Shown in pieces: positions 44,964 through 52,946 of a DNA stretch of 64,000 bases. The notes below the pieces were generated by a model. It saw nothing but the letters and a program-made list of their open reading frames with translations. It ran no database searches and was not told the origin of the DNA. How positions within the stretch are numbered: position 1 is the stretch's first letter; every line of letters starts with the position of its first letter. Source of the stretch: Actinomycetota bacterium (lineage in GTDB: Bacteria; Actinomycetota; Thermoleophilia; Gaiellales; F1-60-MAGs149); the NCBI GenBank assembly GCA_009885805.1, contig VFJZ01000012.1, forward strand, positions 53,244-117,243. The letters are read 5' to 3'. A program made the translations under genes and the position numbers.

Positions 44964-46930
44964 CCCGACTGGCGGAGCCGGACCGGCCCTGGATCTTCCG
45001 CACCTACGCCGGTCACACCTCCGTCGACGCCTCCAACCGGCTGTTCCGCGACAACCTCGCGCGCGGGCAGACCGGCCTGTCGATCGCGTTCGACCTGCCG
45101 ACGCAGTGCGGCTACTCGTCGGACGACGAGGTCGCGCGGCCCGAGGTCGGGAAGGTCGGCGTGCCGATCAACTCGCTCGACGACCTGCGCGCGCTGTTCG
45201 ACGGCATCCCGCTCGATCGGATGAACACGTCGATGACGATCAACGCCACCGCCATGTGGCTCTACGCGCTGTACCTCGCGCTGGCCGAGGAGCAGGGCGT
45301 TCCGGCGGCAGCGCTCAGCGGCACGACGCAGAACGACATCGTCAAGGAGTACCTGGCGCGCGGCACCTACATCTTTCCGCCGGGCCCGTCCATCCGCCTG
45401 ATCGGTGACATGTACGAGCACGCCGTCCGCAACGTCCCACGTTTCAATCCGGCCAACGTCTGCTCCTACCACCTGCAGGAGGCCGGCGCCACGCCCGTCC
45501 AGGAGCTGGCCTACGCGCTGTCGACGGCCATGCTCGTGCTGGACGAGCTGCGCGATCGCGGCACCCTCGGTCGTGACGAACTCCACCAGGCGGTCGGGCG
45601 CGTGTCGTTCTTCTGCAACGCGGTCCTGCGGTTCGTCGAGGAGCTGTGCAAGATGCGCGCGTTCGTCGAGCTGTGGGACGAGATCTGCCGTGACCGGTAT
45701 GGCGTCGAGGATCCGCAGCTGCGCCGGTTTCGCTACGGGGTGCAGGTCAACTCACTCGGCCTGACCGAGGAGCAGCCGGAGAACAACGCCTGGCGGATCG
45801 CGATCGAAACGCTCGGCGTGCTGCTGTCGCGCGACGCACGCTGCCGCGCCCTCCAGCTGCCGGCCTGGAACGAGGCCCTGTCGCTGCCGCGCCCGTGGGA
45901 CCAGCAGTGGTCGCTCCGACTCCAGCAGGTGATGGCGTACGAGACCGACCTGCTCTCCTACCCGGACCTGTTCGAGGGGTCGGTGGTCGTCGCGAAGGAG
46001 CAGGCCCGACTGGTGGCGGGCGCCAGGGAGGAGCTCGCGCGTCTCGACGCCGTCGGCGGCACCTTGCTGGCGTTGGAGAGCGGCGTGATGAAGGCCGCGC
46101 TCGTCGCCAGTCAGGCGGAGCGGATCGGCCGCATCGCCCGAGGTGACCAGGTCGTCGTGGGGCGCAATCGCTACGCCGAGGGGGCCGAGTCGCCGCTCGT
46201 CCAGGGCGCCGACGGCGGCCTCTTCCACGGCAGCCCGGCGGAGGCCGCTCGCACGCTCGCCCGGCTGCACGCGACAAGGGCCGCGCGCGATGAAGCCGGC
46301 GTCGCGGCTGCGCTCGAGCGGCTCGCGGTCGATGCGCGGTCCGGCGCGAACCTCGTCCCCGCGTCGGTGCTGTGCGCCCACGCCCGCGTCACGACGGGTG
46401 AGTGGGCCGGAGCGCTGCGGGGCGTGTTCGGCGAGTACCGACCACCGACCGGTGTCGAGGGACAGCACCTGTCCCTCGACCAGCAGGCCGTCGACGCGAT
46501 CCGCGCCCGTGTCGACGACCTGACGAGGCGGCGTGGCCGCCGACCCCGTCTCGTCGTCGGCAAGCCGGGGCTGGACGGGCACTCCAACGGTGCCGAGATG
46601 ATCGCGATCGCCGCGCGTCACTGCGGGCTCGACGTCGTCTACGCGGGCATCCGGCTGTCGGCGGCCGAGATCGCCCGGCAGGCGATCGCCGAGGACGCGA
46701 GCGTGGTCGGCATCTCCGTTCTCTCCGGATCCCACCTCGAGCTGACCGACCAGCTACTGGCGACGCTGGAGGCGGGTGGGGCCGGCGAGATCCCTGTCGT
46801 CGTCGGCGGCATCGTGCCGGCGGCCGACGCCGAGGCGCTGCGTCGCCGCGGTGTTCGCGCTGTCTTCACGCCGCGCGATTACGATCTCGTGGCAGTCGTC
46901 GGCCGTGTCCTCGACGTCGTCGATGCGTGA
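44960..46930 (+). CDS. ecm: ethylmalonyl-CoA mutase (coenzyme B12-dependent)
   Basis: A 656-residue acyl-CoA mutase. RTYAGHTSVDASN, RGQTGLSIAFDLPTQCGY, MNTSMTINATAMW, SGTTQNDIVKEYLARGTYI and NVCSYHLQEAGATPVQEL form the substrate barrel and resemble ethylmalonyl-CoA mutase more than methylmalonyl-CoA mutase. The C-terminal cobalamin domain has LDGHSNGAEM (His near 540, the Co ligand), SVLSGSH and GGIVP. It rearranges ethylmalonyl-CoA to methylsuccinyl-CoA between Ccr and the downstream dehydrogenase. GTG 44960 overlaps the ccr stop. Methylmalonyl-CoA mutase is the alternative; position directly after ccr favours ecm. Confidence 0.88.
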   Translation: MTRLAEPDRPWIFRTYAGHTSVDASNRLFRDNLARGQTGLSIAFDLPTQCGYSSDDEVARPEVGKVGVPINSLDDLRALFDGIPLDRMNTSMTINATAMWLYALYLALAEEQGVPAAALSGTTQNDIVKEYLARGTYIFPPGPSIRLIGDMYEHAVRNVPRFNPANVCSYHLQEAGATPVQELAYALSTAMLVLDELRDRGTLGRDELHQAVGRVSFFCNAVLRFVEELCKMRAFVELWDEICRDRYGVEDPQLRRFRYGVQVNSLGLTEEQPENNAWRIAIETLGVLLSRDARCRALQLPAWNEALSLPRPWDQQWSLRLQQVMAYETDLLSYPDLFEGSVVVAKEQARLVAGAREELARLDAVGGTLLALESGVMKAALVASQAERIGRIARGDQVVVGRNRYAEGAESPLVQGADGGLFHGSPAEAARTLARLHATRAARDEAGVAAALERLAVDARSGANLVPASVLCAHARVTTGEWAGALRGVFGEYRPPTGVEGQHLSLDQQAVDAIRARVDDLTRRRGRRPRLVVGKPGLDGHSNGAEMIAIAARHCGLDVVYAGIRLSAAEIARQAIAEDASVVGISVLSGSHLELTDQLLATLEAGGAGEIPVVVGGIVPAADAEALRRRGVRAVFTPRDYDLVAVVGRVLDVVDA

Positions 46931-47777
46931 TCTGGCTCGTCTGATCACCCTCGTCGAGCGCGACGACGCGGCCGCGCCGGCGCTCCGTGCCGGGCCCCTG
47001 GCGGCGATCGAGGGCAATCTGATCGCGCCCGTGATCGGCGTGACCGGAGCGCCCGGGGTCGGCAAGTCGACGCTGCTCGGCGCCGTCGCCGCCGAGATCG
47101 CCGGCGACCGTCGCGTCGCCATCGTCGCCGTCGACCCGTCGAGCCCGCACTCCGGTGGAGCGTTGCTCGGCGATCGCCTGCGGATGGCGATTCCGCACGG
47201 CGACGTCTTCGTCCGCTCGCAGGCCACGGCCGGCACGAGCGGCGGCCTGGCGCCGCGCACGTACCCCGTCCTACGCGTGCTGCGGCGCCTCTTCGACATC
47301 GTGTTCGTCGAGACGGTGGGCGTCGGCCAGACCGAGGACGACGTGCGCCATGTCGTCGACGACCTCCTGCTGTGCGTCCAGCCTCTCGCGGGTGACTCCA
47401 TCCAGCACCTGAAGGCAGGCCTGATGGAGTCGCCCGACGCCGTCGTCGTCACGAAGTGCGACGAGGAGCGCCTGGCGGCGTCCGCGGTGACGGAACTGCG
47501 GGCGACGATCGGGCTGGCGCGGCCGGACACCGACGTCGCGGTTGTCGCGGTCTCCGCCCGCACCGGCATGGGCGTGTCCGACCTGGTGGCCCGCCTGCGG
47601 GCCGTGTCCGTGACCCGCCGCGAGGAGGACGCGGACGCCTGGTTCGTGCGTCGAGCCGTCCGCGAGGCCTACGGCCGTCAGGGGCTGACGCGGCTCGCCG
47701 CCGATCCGACGGCGGCGACCGCGTCCCTCGACGAGCGCCTGGCCAGGGCGCTCTCCTTCGGATCCTCTCCCCTGTAG
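46923..47777 (+). CDS. meaB: MeaB/ArgK-type GTPase chaperone of the B12 mutase
   Basis: A 284-residue G3E GTPase that guards and loads the cobalamin cofactor of acyl-CoA mutases. TGAPGVGKST (41-50) is the P-loop, AVDPSSPHSGGALLGDR is motif II, VETVGVGQTE is motif III and VVTKCDEE is the base-recognition motif. It is about 40-50 residues shorter than usual, mostly at the N-terminus. ATG 46923 overlaps the mutase gene by 8 nt, which supports partnership with that mutase. Confidence 0.92.
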   Translation: MRDLARLITLVERDDAAAPALRAGPLAAIEGNLIAPVIGVTGAPGVGKSTLLGAVAAEIAGDRRVAIVAVDPSSPHSGGALLGDRLRMAIPHGDVFVRSQATAGTSGGLAPRTYPVLRVLRRLFDIVFVETVGVGQTEDDVRHVVDDLLLCVQPLAGDSIQHLKAGLMESPDAVVVTKCDEERLAASAVTELRATIGLARPDTDVAVVAVSARTGMGVSDLVARLRAVSVTRREEDADAWFVRRAVREAYGRQGLTRLAADPTAATASLDERLARALSFGSSPL

Positions 47778-47780
47778 GTA

Positions 47781-47830
47781 CGCCGCACCCGGCGTATCCC
47801 TGTCGACGTCGGAGGCGCCGCACCCGGCGC
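47781..47830 (+). terminator. two tandem hairpins after meaB
   Basis: The 14-mer CGCCGCACCCGGCG occurs at 47781-47794 and again at 47816-47829. Each folds to a 5-6 bp GC stem with a CACC loop. No T tract follows. They may slow or end transcription after meaB. Confidence 0.35.
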
Positions 47831-47900
47831 AGCTCCGGTGTCAATACCATTTGTCGAACATACGGGCACGTCGTCGGATACCCCCTTGGGGGGAACTTCG

Positions 47901-47906
47901 TAGAGT
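47901..47906 (+). promoter_or_regulatory. -10 box of the MaoC gene (leaderless)
   Basis: TAGAGT, 6 nt before ATG 47913. CCCCCTTGGGGGG at 47881-47893 lies in the spacer region and could be an operator. Confidence 0.5.
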
Positions 47907-47912
47907 CCCGGC

Positions 47913-48308
47913 ATGGCTCTCGCAGTGGGTGACAGCGCGGAACGGGTGTTCGACGTCACGGACGAGGTGCTCGAGCACTTCGGGGCGGCGTCGGGCGACC
48001 GCAATCCGATGCACTTCGACGACGAGTTCGCGAAGGGCACGATGTTCGGCGGACGGATCGCGCACGGCATGCTCACCGCCGGCTTCATCTCGACCATGAT
48101 CGGGATGGTGCTGCCCGGCCCCGGATCGATCTATCTCGGTCAGACGCTGCAGTTTCGCGCGCCGGTGCGGCCGGGCGACCAGGTCCGAGTGCGCGTCGAG
48201 GTAACCGCCTACGAGCCCGATCGTCGCCGCGCGACGATGGAGACGCGGGCGTTCGTCGGCGAGACGCTCGTCGTGGCGGGCGAGGCCCGCGTCGTCGCGC
48301 CGGACTGA
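47913..48308 (+). CDS. MaoC-family (R)-enoyl-CoA hydratase
   Basis: A 131-residue single hot-dog hydratase. SGDRNPMHFDDEFAK (27-41) has the catalytic Asp29/His34 pair of (R)-specific enoyl-CoA hydratases, and GGRIAHGML is the conserved turn. It could make 3-hydroxybutyryl-CoA/crotonyl-CoA or hydrate an intermediate of the ethylmalonyl-CoA pathway; the short size fits PhaJ better than mesaconyl-CoA hydratase. It has its own leaderless promoter and stands 135 nt after meaB. Confidence 0.85.
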   Translation: MALAVGDSAERVFDVTDEVLEHFGAASGDRNPMHFDDEFAKGTMFGGRIAHGMLTAGFISTMIGMVLPGPGSIYLGQTLQFRAPVRPGDQVRVRVEVTAYEPDRRRATMETRAFVGETLVVAGEARVVAPD

Positions 48309-48327
48309 AGCGCGGCCGACGGCTGCG

Positions 48328-48333
48328 TACACT
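48328..48333 (+). promoter_or_regulatory. -10 box of the FAD-oxidase-like gene (leaderless)
   Basis: TACACT, 6 nt before GTG 48340. Confidence 0.5.
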
Positions 48334-48339
48334 GACGGC

Positions 48340-49185
48340 GTGGTCTTCGATCCCGTAGGCTGGGCCGTCGAGCAGGGCGCGTTCGGGGGCGAACCACTCG
48401 CGCGCTCGACGCCGCCGGTGGTCGACGGTGATGTCACCGTCGACGCGGTGTCGCGGATCGCGACCGTCCGGTCGTCCCTGGCCGCCGCCACCGTCGAGCG
48501 CGTGCTCCGCGACCACGGTCTCACCCTCGGCCTGTTCCCCGAGCGCTACGAGGCCGCGTCGGTCGGGGAGTTGATCGCGGCGGACGAACCCGGCGCGGGA
48601 GCCAGCGGGCCGGGCTTCGCGTCACTGCTCGTCGAGCGTTCGGATGGCGTCGTTCACCTCGGCGTGCAGCCCAGACCAGAGGCGCAGTCAGGGCGGGCGC
48701 TGGCCGTCCAGTCGCTCGCGGCGGCGTGCGACGCGCTGCGTCGTCTCGCGCAGGACGGACTCCTGCCGCAACTCGCGCTCGCCGCGGACGGCCCGGCTGC
48801 CGACCTGCTGCTGCAGGTCGCTGGCGACCCCGACCGCGTCCGGCCCACGCTGGGCGGTCGCGGCCTCCTGATCCTGATCGCCGCCGGGCGCCACGGCGAG
48901 GCGGCCGAACGGGCGGAGCGGGCCGTCGCCGCCTGTGCCGATGTCGTGGTCGCAGATCTCGGGCAGAACGTCGCCCGCGCCTTCGCCAGCAGCCGGTACG
49001 ACGTTCCCCGCCACGCCGACCAGCTCGCGGAGGCGGGCATCGAACTGCGCACGGCGCGCTCGTGGCATCGCTGGCGCGATCTCCCCGCCGGCATCGCCGC
49101 GCCGATCGAGGGCGTCTGGTACGGGCGCGAGGTGCTCGGCGCCGGCGCCCATGGCGCCGTACTGCAGGTGCGCGCGCTCAGCTGA
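48340..49185 (+). CDS. shortened FAD-linked oxidase-like protein, unknown function
   Basis: A 281-residue protein that I can match only in parts to FAD-linked oxidases of the alkyldihydroxyacetone-phosphate synthase type. VERVLRDHGLTLGLFPERYE with the following VGELIAAD resembles the PCMH segment HGLTLGHFPQS of that family, and SRYDVPRHADQLAEAGIELRTARSWHRW resembles its C-terminal cap. The usual N-terminal FAD-binding part and the C-terminal catalytic part are missing; the family is normally over 450 residues. It has a clear leaderless promoter and no stop or frameshift, so it is a real gene rather than debris, perhaps a non-catalytic relative. Confidence 0.7.
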   Translation: MVFDPVGWAVEQGAFGGEPLARSTPPVVDGDVTVDAVSRIATVRSSLAAATVERVLRDHGLTLGLFPERYEAASVGELIAADEPGAGASGPGFASLLVERSDGVVHLGVQPRPEAQSGRALAVQSLAAACDALRRLAQDGLLPQLALAADGPAADLLLQVAGDPDRVRPTLGGRGLLILIAAGRHGEAAERAERAVAACADVVVADLGQNVARAFASSRYDVPRHADQLAEAGIELRTARSWHRWRDLPAGIAAPIEGVWYGREVLGAGAHGAVLQVRALS

Positions 49186-49999
49186 GGGCGAGCAGCCCGA
49201 CACCGGCCGCCACCAGGAGCGCTCCACCGAGGCGGGCGCGCGGCACGTCCTCGCCGAGGACCACCGCCGCGAGGCCGGTGGCGATGACGACGCTCGACTC
49301 GCGGACGGCGGCGACCGGCCCCGGCGGCGCCAGACGCAGCGCGGCCAGGACGAGACAGTAGGCGCCGAACATCGCGACACCGGCAAGGACGATGCGCGCC
49401 GTGCAGGCCGCCCGGAGGGCGCCGACACCCCGCCGCCGCACGATCCAGGCCGGGTACGCACACTGGATCAGCATCGACAGCTCGAAGTACGGCACCGCGT
49501 TCGCGTGGCGGATCCCCTGCCGATCCACGAGCGTGTAGGCGGCGATGGCGGCCGCGACGGCCAGCGGCCAGCCGATCCGCGTCAGCGGGACGTCGCGCGA
49601 CAACCCGCGCACCAGCATCACGCCGGCACAGACGACGAGGACACCGGCGATCTCGACGCCCGTCGGCTCGATGCCGAGGACAACGGCACCGGCGACGAGG
49701 ATCAGGACCGGGGCGGTGCCACGGGCGATCGGGTAGACCAGCGACAGTGGCGCGCGCTGGTAGGCGCCGACGAGCGCCACGATGTAGGCGAGCTCCAGGA
49801 GACCGGACGCCAGGATGAAGGGCACGGCGGCGCTCTCGACGTGCCAGGTCAGCACTGCGACCGGCGCGAACAGGATGGTGCCCGCGAGGATCGCGACGGC
49901 AGTCGCGGCCGCGGTGTCCTCGGCACCGACGACGAGAAGGTTCCAGCTGGCGTGCAGGACCGCTGCGGCGAGGGCGAGCGCGAGCGCCGAGACCGGCAC
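49178..49999 (-). CDS. EamA/DMT-family membrane transporter
   Basis: A 273-residue membrane protein with about ten hydrophobic spans in two similar halves, the form of EamA drug/metabolite transporters. YQRAPLSLVYPIARGTAPVL and LAPPGPVAAVRESSVV are the matching helix pairs of the two repeats. It overlaps the FAD-oxidase-like gene tail to tail by 8 nt. Substrate unknown. Confidence 0.88.
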   Translation of the reverse strand: MPVSALALALAAAVLHASWNLLVVGAEDTAAATAVAILAGTILFAPVAVLTWHVESAAVPFILASGLLELAYIVALVGAYQRAPLSLVYPIARGTAPVLILVAGAVVLGIEPTGVEIAGVLVVCAGVMLVRGLSRDVPLTRIGWPLAVAAAIAAYTLVDRQGIRHANAVPYFELSMLIQCAYPAWIVRRRGVGALRAACTARIVLAGVAMFGAYCLVLAALRLAPPGPVAAVRESSVVIATGLAAVVLGEDVPRARLGGALLVAAGVGLLALS

Positions 50000-50019
50000 G
50001 GGCTACCGGCGCGTCGCGG

Positions 50020-50367
50020 TCATGCGTGGTCGAAGAACCAGCGCTCGAGCCGGTGCTTGAGCTCCGTCTCCGAAAACGGCTTCAGCGTCTCGTTGTGGTC
50101 GTCGTTGTCATCCGAGGCGTCGAGGTCGGCTTCGAGCGCGTCGTTGGCTGCCGCGAGAGCGTCACCGAGCTCGTAGCCGGACCAGAGTTCGTCCTCGGCG
50201 CGTGGCGCGGGCTGCTCGCGGTTCGCCATGTTGACCGCACGTCCGACACTCCAGACGGCACCGGGGAGGCGGTCGATCCAGATCGTCACGATCTCGGCGT
50301 CGCCATGATCGTCGCGGCCTCGGACGGTGCGATCGGCGAACCGCGTGACCTCGGGCTTCTGCTCCAT
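50020..50367 (-). CDS. hypothetical protein, acidic
   Basis: A 115-residue protein with no recognised family. The N-terminal half (ADRTVRG, AEIVTIWIDRLPGAVWSVGRAVN) looks like a small alpha/beta fold. An acidic central part (EADLDASDDNDDHNE) is followed by a short amphipathic C-terminus ending WFFDHA. It is divergent from the 77-residue gene at 50386, and 18 nt separate the two ATGs, so the pair may share a promoter region. Confidence 0.55.
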   Translation of the reverse strand: MEQKPEVTRFADRTVRGRDDHGDAEIVTIWIDRLPGAVWSVGRAVNMANREQPAPRAEDELWSGYELGDALAAANDALEADLDASDDNDDHNETLKPFSETELKHRLERWFFDHA

Positions 50368-50372
50368 GCCGG

Positions 50373-50378
50373 TATATT
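50373..50378 (+). promoter_or_regulatory. -10 box of the 77-residue gene (leaderless)
   Basis: TATATT, the most AT-rich such box in the window, 7 nt before ATG 50386. Confidence 0.55.
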
Positions 50379-50385
50379 GCCTGGA

Positions 50386-50619
50386 ATGGGCGATTCGGAC
50401 GACCTTCTCAAGCGCTTCTTCGGTTCACGCAAGGAACAGCTGCTCGTGCATCACGTCGTGCGTGAGGTCGAGGCTGGCCGTGACCTCCACGAGATCCTCG
50501 CCGATCCGTTCGTCACGAATCGGGCCGATCCGCTCGAGATCCGCGCGCTGCTCGACCATGCGGAGATCTCCCGCGCCGTGGGCGACGAGGCGATCGAGCG
50601 CATCCGCGGCGCCATGTGA
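50386..50619 (+). CDS. small hypothetical helical protein
   Basis: A 77-residue, mostly helical, charged protein (MGDSDDLLKRFF, then LLVHHVVREVEAGRDLHEILADPFV and ISRAVGDEAIERIRGAM). No family recognised. It is the end of a longer open frame, but the strong TATATT box 7 nt before ATG 50386 fixes this start. DLHEILADPFVTNR looks like a conserved loop between two helices. Divergent from the acidic protein at 50020. Confidence 0.65.
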   Translation: MGDSDDLLKRFFGSRKEQLLVHHVVREVEAGRDLHEILADPFVTNRADPLEIRALLDHAEISRAVGDEAIERIRGAM

Positions 50620-50696
50620 CGAGCGGTGCGGCGAGGGCGAGGATGAGGTCGACCGCGCCGACACCCCTGTAGACGGCGACGTCGTCGCCGCGCCGG

Positions 50697-50702
50697 TATG
50701 GT
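50697..50702 (+). promoter_or_regulatory. -10 box of the DUF6941 gene (leaderless)
   Basis: TATGGT, 6 nt before GTG 50709; the in-frame ATG 50706 would lie only 3 nt away, so GTG is preferred. Confidence 0.5.
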
Positions 50703-50708
50703 GGGATG

Positions 50709-51143
50709 GTGCTGGTCAACCTCGCGGTCCTGTGCGACGCCGCCAACGTGTCGCGCGAGGGCAAACTGAACATCCTGGGCGAGTTCGACTCGATCCACGC
50801 GTCGAGCTTTCCCCTCACCTACCCGACGATGGTGCTCGTGGTGCGGCTCGAGGCGCATCCCACCGAAGAGGGTGATCACGCTCTCAAGCTGCAGCTGATC
50901 GACGCGGACGGCGGCGACGTCGTGCCGCCACTGGTCGGGGAGTTCACGACCGGGCGGCCCCCGTTCCCCGGCGTGCCGGTGCGGACGGCGCCGATCATCC
51001 TGCAGATGCACGGCGTGCGCTTCGACCAGCCCGGGCACTACTCGTTCGAGTTGCTCGTGGACGGCCACCACCTTCGCTCGCTCGCCCTGCACTTCGTCGC
51101 CGGCGACGAGGTCGAGCCTGACCCGGACGGGTTCGACCTGTAG
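50709..51143 (+). CDS. DUF6941-like small beta protein
   Basis: A 144-residue protein beginning LVNLAVLCDAANVSREGKLNILGEFDSI, a pattern I associate with the DUF6941 family (cytoplasmic beta-sandwich, unknown function). The rest has alternating strands with VVRLEAH, HALKLQLIDADG and FDQPGHYSFELLVDG, like a C2 or transthyretin sandwich. No catalytic residues are evident. Its stop TAG is also the start of the -10 box of the Rieske gene. Confidence 0.7.
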   Translation: MLVNLAVLCDAANVSREGKLNILGEFDSIHASSFPLTYPTMVLVVRLEAHPTEEGDHALKLQLIDADGGDVVPPLVGEFTTGRPPFPGVPVRTAPIILQMHGVRFDQPGHYSFELLVDGHHLRSLALHFVAGDEVEPDPDGFDL

Positions 51144-51146
51144 GAT
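51141..51146 (+). promoter_or_regulatory. -10 box of the Rieske gene (leaderless)
   Basis: TAGGAT, whose first three bases are the stop codon of the DUF6941 gene, 6 nt before GTG 51153. Confidence 0.5.
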
Positions 51147-51152
51147 TGCCGC

Positions 51153-52553
51153 GTGCGCCACGCCTGCACCGTCAGCGAGTTGCGGGCGGCGGGCGGAGCG
51201 CTCGGCGTGTCGCTCGGCTCCCGTGAGGTCCTGATCGCGTTCGCCGACGCTGGGATCTACGCGGTCGATCGCCTCTGCCCGCACGAGGCGTATCCCCTCG
51301 ATCGCGGTCGTATCGAGCGCGGCGAACTGACGTGCCCGGCCCACGGCTGGCGCTTCGATCTCGCGACGGGCGCCTGCCGGACGGCGACGGACGACCTCCG
51401 CTCCTACGACGTCGAGGTTCGCGACGGCACCGTGTTCGTCAACGTCGACGTCGAGCCGACGACGGCCGAACTGGAGCGCGGCGGCGAGGCGGTGATCGGT
51501 GCGCTGGAGGTCGGCCGGCCGTCGCTCGCGGCCCGCCGCACCGCCCGCCTCCTCGGCATCGGCTCCTCACCGGAACGGGTCCTGTTGCTCCTCGCCCGCT
51601 ACGGCGCCTCGCACGCGGAAGCCGGCCTCGATCCGGAGACGGCGGCAGTCGCGGACGTCCTCGTCCTCCTGCCGCACCTCGACGGGACGGGTACCGTTCG
51701 TCTCGTCGCCGACCTCGCCGCCGCGATGGCGGAGCGCCTTGCCCGCGCCGCGCCGCGCTTCGGGCCCGAGCCGGCCGCACCGCTCGCCTGGAGCGTCGAG
51801 GGCGTCGAGATGACCCTGAGCCGGCTCGTGGCAGCTGGCGACGCCGACGAGTGCGAGGCGGTGGTCGCCGGGATGGTCGCTGCCGGTGTCCCGCCCGCGG
51901 CGATCGGCGCGGGACTCGCCGCCGGCGCCGCGGCGACCTTCCGGGGTCCGTGGCCGCTCGTCGTGCTGCGCCGCGCGGTTGCTCTGGTCGAGGCGTTCGG
52001 GCCCGAGGCGGCCGGTGTCGCCCTGCCGGTCGCGGCGTACGGCTGTGCGACACCGTGGGAAGGGCCCGGCTCCTTCGCCCGCACGGCCGGCGCTCTCGCC
52101 GACCGACCGGCGGCCGTCGCCGACACGCTTCGTGGCTCAGCCGAGGTCCTGGCCGGGCTCGCGCCGCGCGATGACGCCGGAGCGGAGGGGACGCGGTCGC
52201 TGCTCGGCTGCGCCCTCGCCGTCGTTCACGCCGACGCGGCGGCCTGGGCCGTCGACCAGGCCGGCGAGGTGGCGCGGCCCGCGGCTGTCCACGCCGCAAC
52301 GCTCGCGGCGATCTACGGTGCCGGCCGCGCGGCCACGACCGGTCCGGATCCGACCGACGCGGACCTCGCCGGGGCGGTTGCTGCCGGCTCGGCCCAGACA
52401 CCGCGCGGGCTCGCGGTGGCGCTCGCTGTCGCCGCGGTCGCGATCTCCTCCGACGACAGGGTCGTGCGAACGGCAGTTGCCCGGTTCCTGACGATGCCGA
52501 GGCGCGAGCGATTCACTGTCCGCGACCTGGCGCCGGAGTTCATTTCACTCTAG
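51153..52553 (+). CDS. Rieske [2Fe-2S] protein with large Ala-rich helical C-terminus
   Basis: A 466-residue protein. Residues 1-105 are a complete Rieske ferredoxin domain with CPHEA (Cys42, His44) and CPAHGW (Cys61, His64). The remaining ~350 residues are Ala/Val-rich and helical, with segments such as LLLLARYGASHAEAGLDPE, LLPHLDGTGTVRLVADL, AVALVEAFGPEAAGVALPVAAYG and LAVVHADAAAWAVDQAGEV. No ring-hydroxylase catalytic iron site is seen, so it is not an ordinary Rieske oxygenase; the helical part has some likeness to questin-oxidase-type helical proteins but I do not assign it. No signal peptide, so likely cytosolic. Confidence 0.75.
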   Translation: MRHACTVSELRAAGGALGVSLGSREVLIAFADAGIYAVDRLCPHEAYPLDRGRIERGELTCPAHGWRFDLATGACRTATDDLRSYDVEVRDGTVFVNVDVEPTTAELERGGEAVIGALEVGRPSLAARRTARLLGIGSSPERVLLLLARYGASHAEAGLDPETAAVADVLVLLPHLDGTGTVRLVADLAAAMAERLARAAPRFGPEPAAPLAWSVEGVEMTLSRLVAAGDADECEAVVAGMVAAGVPPAAIGAGLAAGAAATFRGPWPLVVLRRAVALVEAFGPEAAGVALPVAAYGCATPWEGPGSFARTAGALADRPAAVADTLRGSAEVLAGLAPRDDAGAEGTRSLLGCALAVVHADAAAWAVDQAGEVARPAAVHAATLAAIYGAGRAATTGPDPTDADLAGAVAAGSAQTPRGLAVALAVAAVAISSDDRVVRTAVARFLTMPRRERFTVRDLAPEFISL

Positions 52554-52573
52554 CGTCCATGCAAGTTCACGCG

Positions 52574-52579
52574 TATGCT
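52574..52579 (+). promoter_or_regulatory. -10 box of the small membrane protein gene (leaderless)
   Basis: TATGCT covers the in-frame ATG 52575 and lies 7 nt before ATG 52587, so the second ATG is taken as start. Confidence 0.5.
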
Positions 52580-52586
52580 GGTCCGA

Positions 52587-52937
52587 ATGGATGACCACGG
52601 CTCGCGGCAACTCGGAGCGCTGTGCGTGGCGCTCGGCCTCGCGCTCGGTGCCCTCGGACTCGAGCGCCTGCCGGTGGTCGCCTGGGTGCTGGCAGTCGCG
52701 CTCAATGTCCTCGCCGTCGTGGCGCTGCTGCGCGTGGTCGGTCCGATTGCCGCGAGACGGGCGCCGTTCGCGGCGGCCTGCGCCGCGGCCTTCGTGACCG
52801 GGCTGGCGACGCTTGCGCCGACGCTGGCGGTGGCGTCGCCGGCGGTCTCGGCCGGCATCCTGGCGGCAATCGGCGTCGTGACGTTCCTCGCCGGGTTCGT
52901 GCTCTGGCTCGACGTGTTCGAGCCGCGCTCGGCCTGA
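52587..52937 (+). CDS. small four-helix membrane protein
   Basis: A 116-residue protein with four hydrophobic spans (about 10-25, 30-48, 60-80, 88-110) and no recognised family. The loops are short, and the C-terminus (LDVFEPRSA) is probably cytoplasmic. Convergent with the gene at 52947. Confidence 0.65.
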   Translation: MDDHGSRQLGALCVALGLALGALGLERLPVVAWVLAVALNVLAVVALLRVVGPIAARRAPFAAACAAAFVTGLATLAPTLAVASPAVSAGILAAIGVVTFLAGFVLWLDVFEPRSA

Positions 52938-52946
52938 AGGGCGCCG

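Noticed and set aside
50020..50619. Toxin-antitoxin pair
   Set aside because: The two genes are divergent rather than in one operon and neither shows a toxin or antitoxin fold; sizes alone do not support it.
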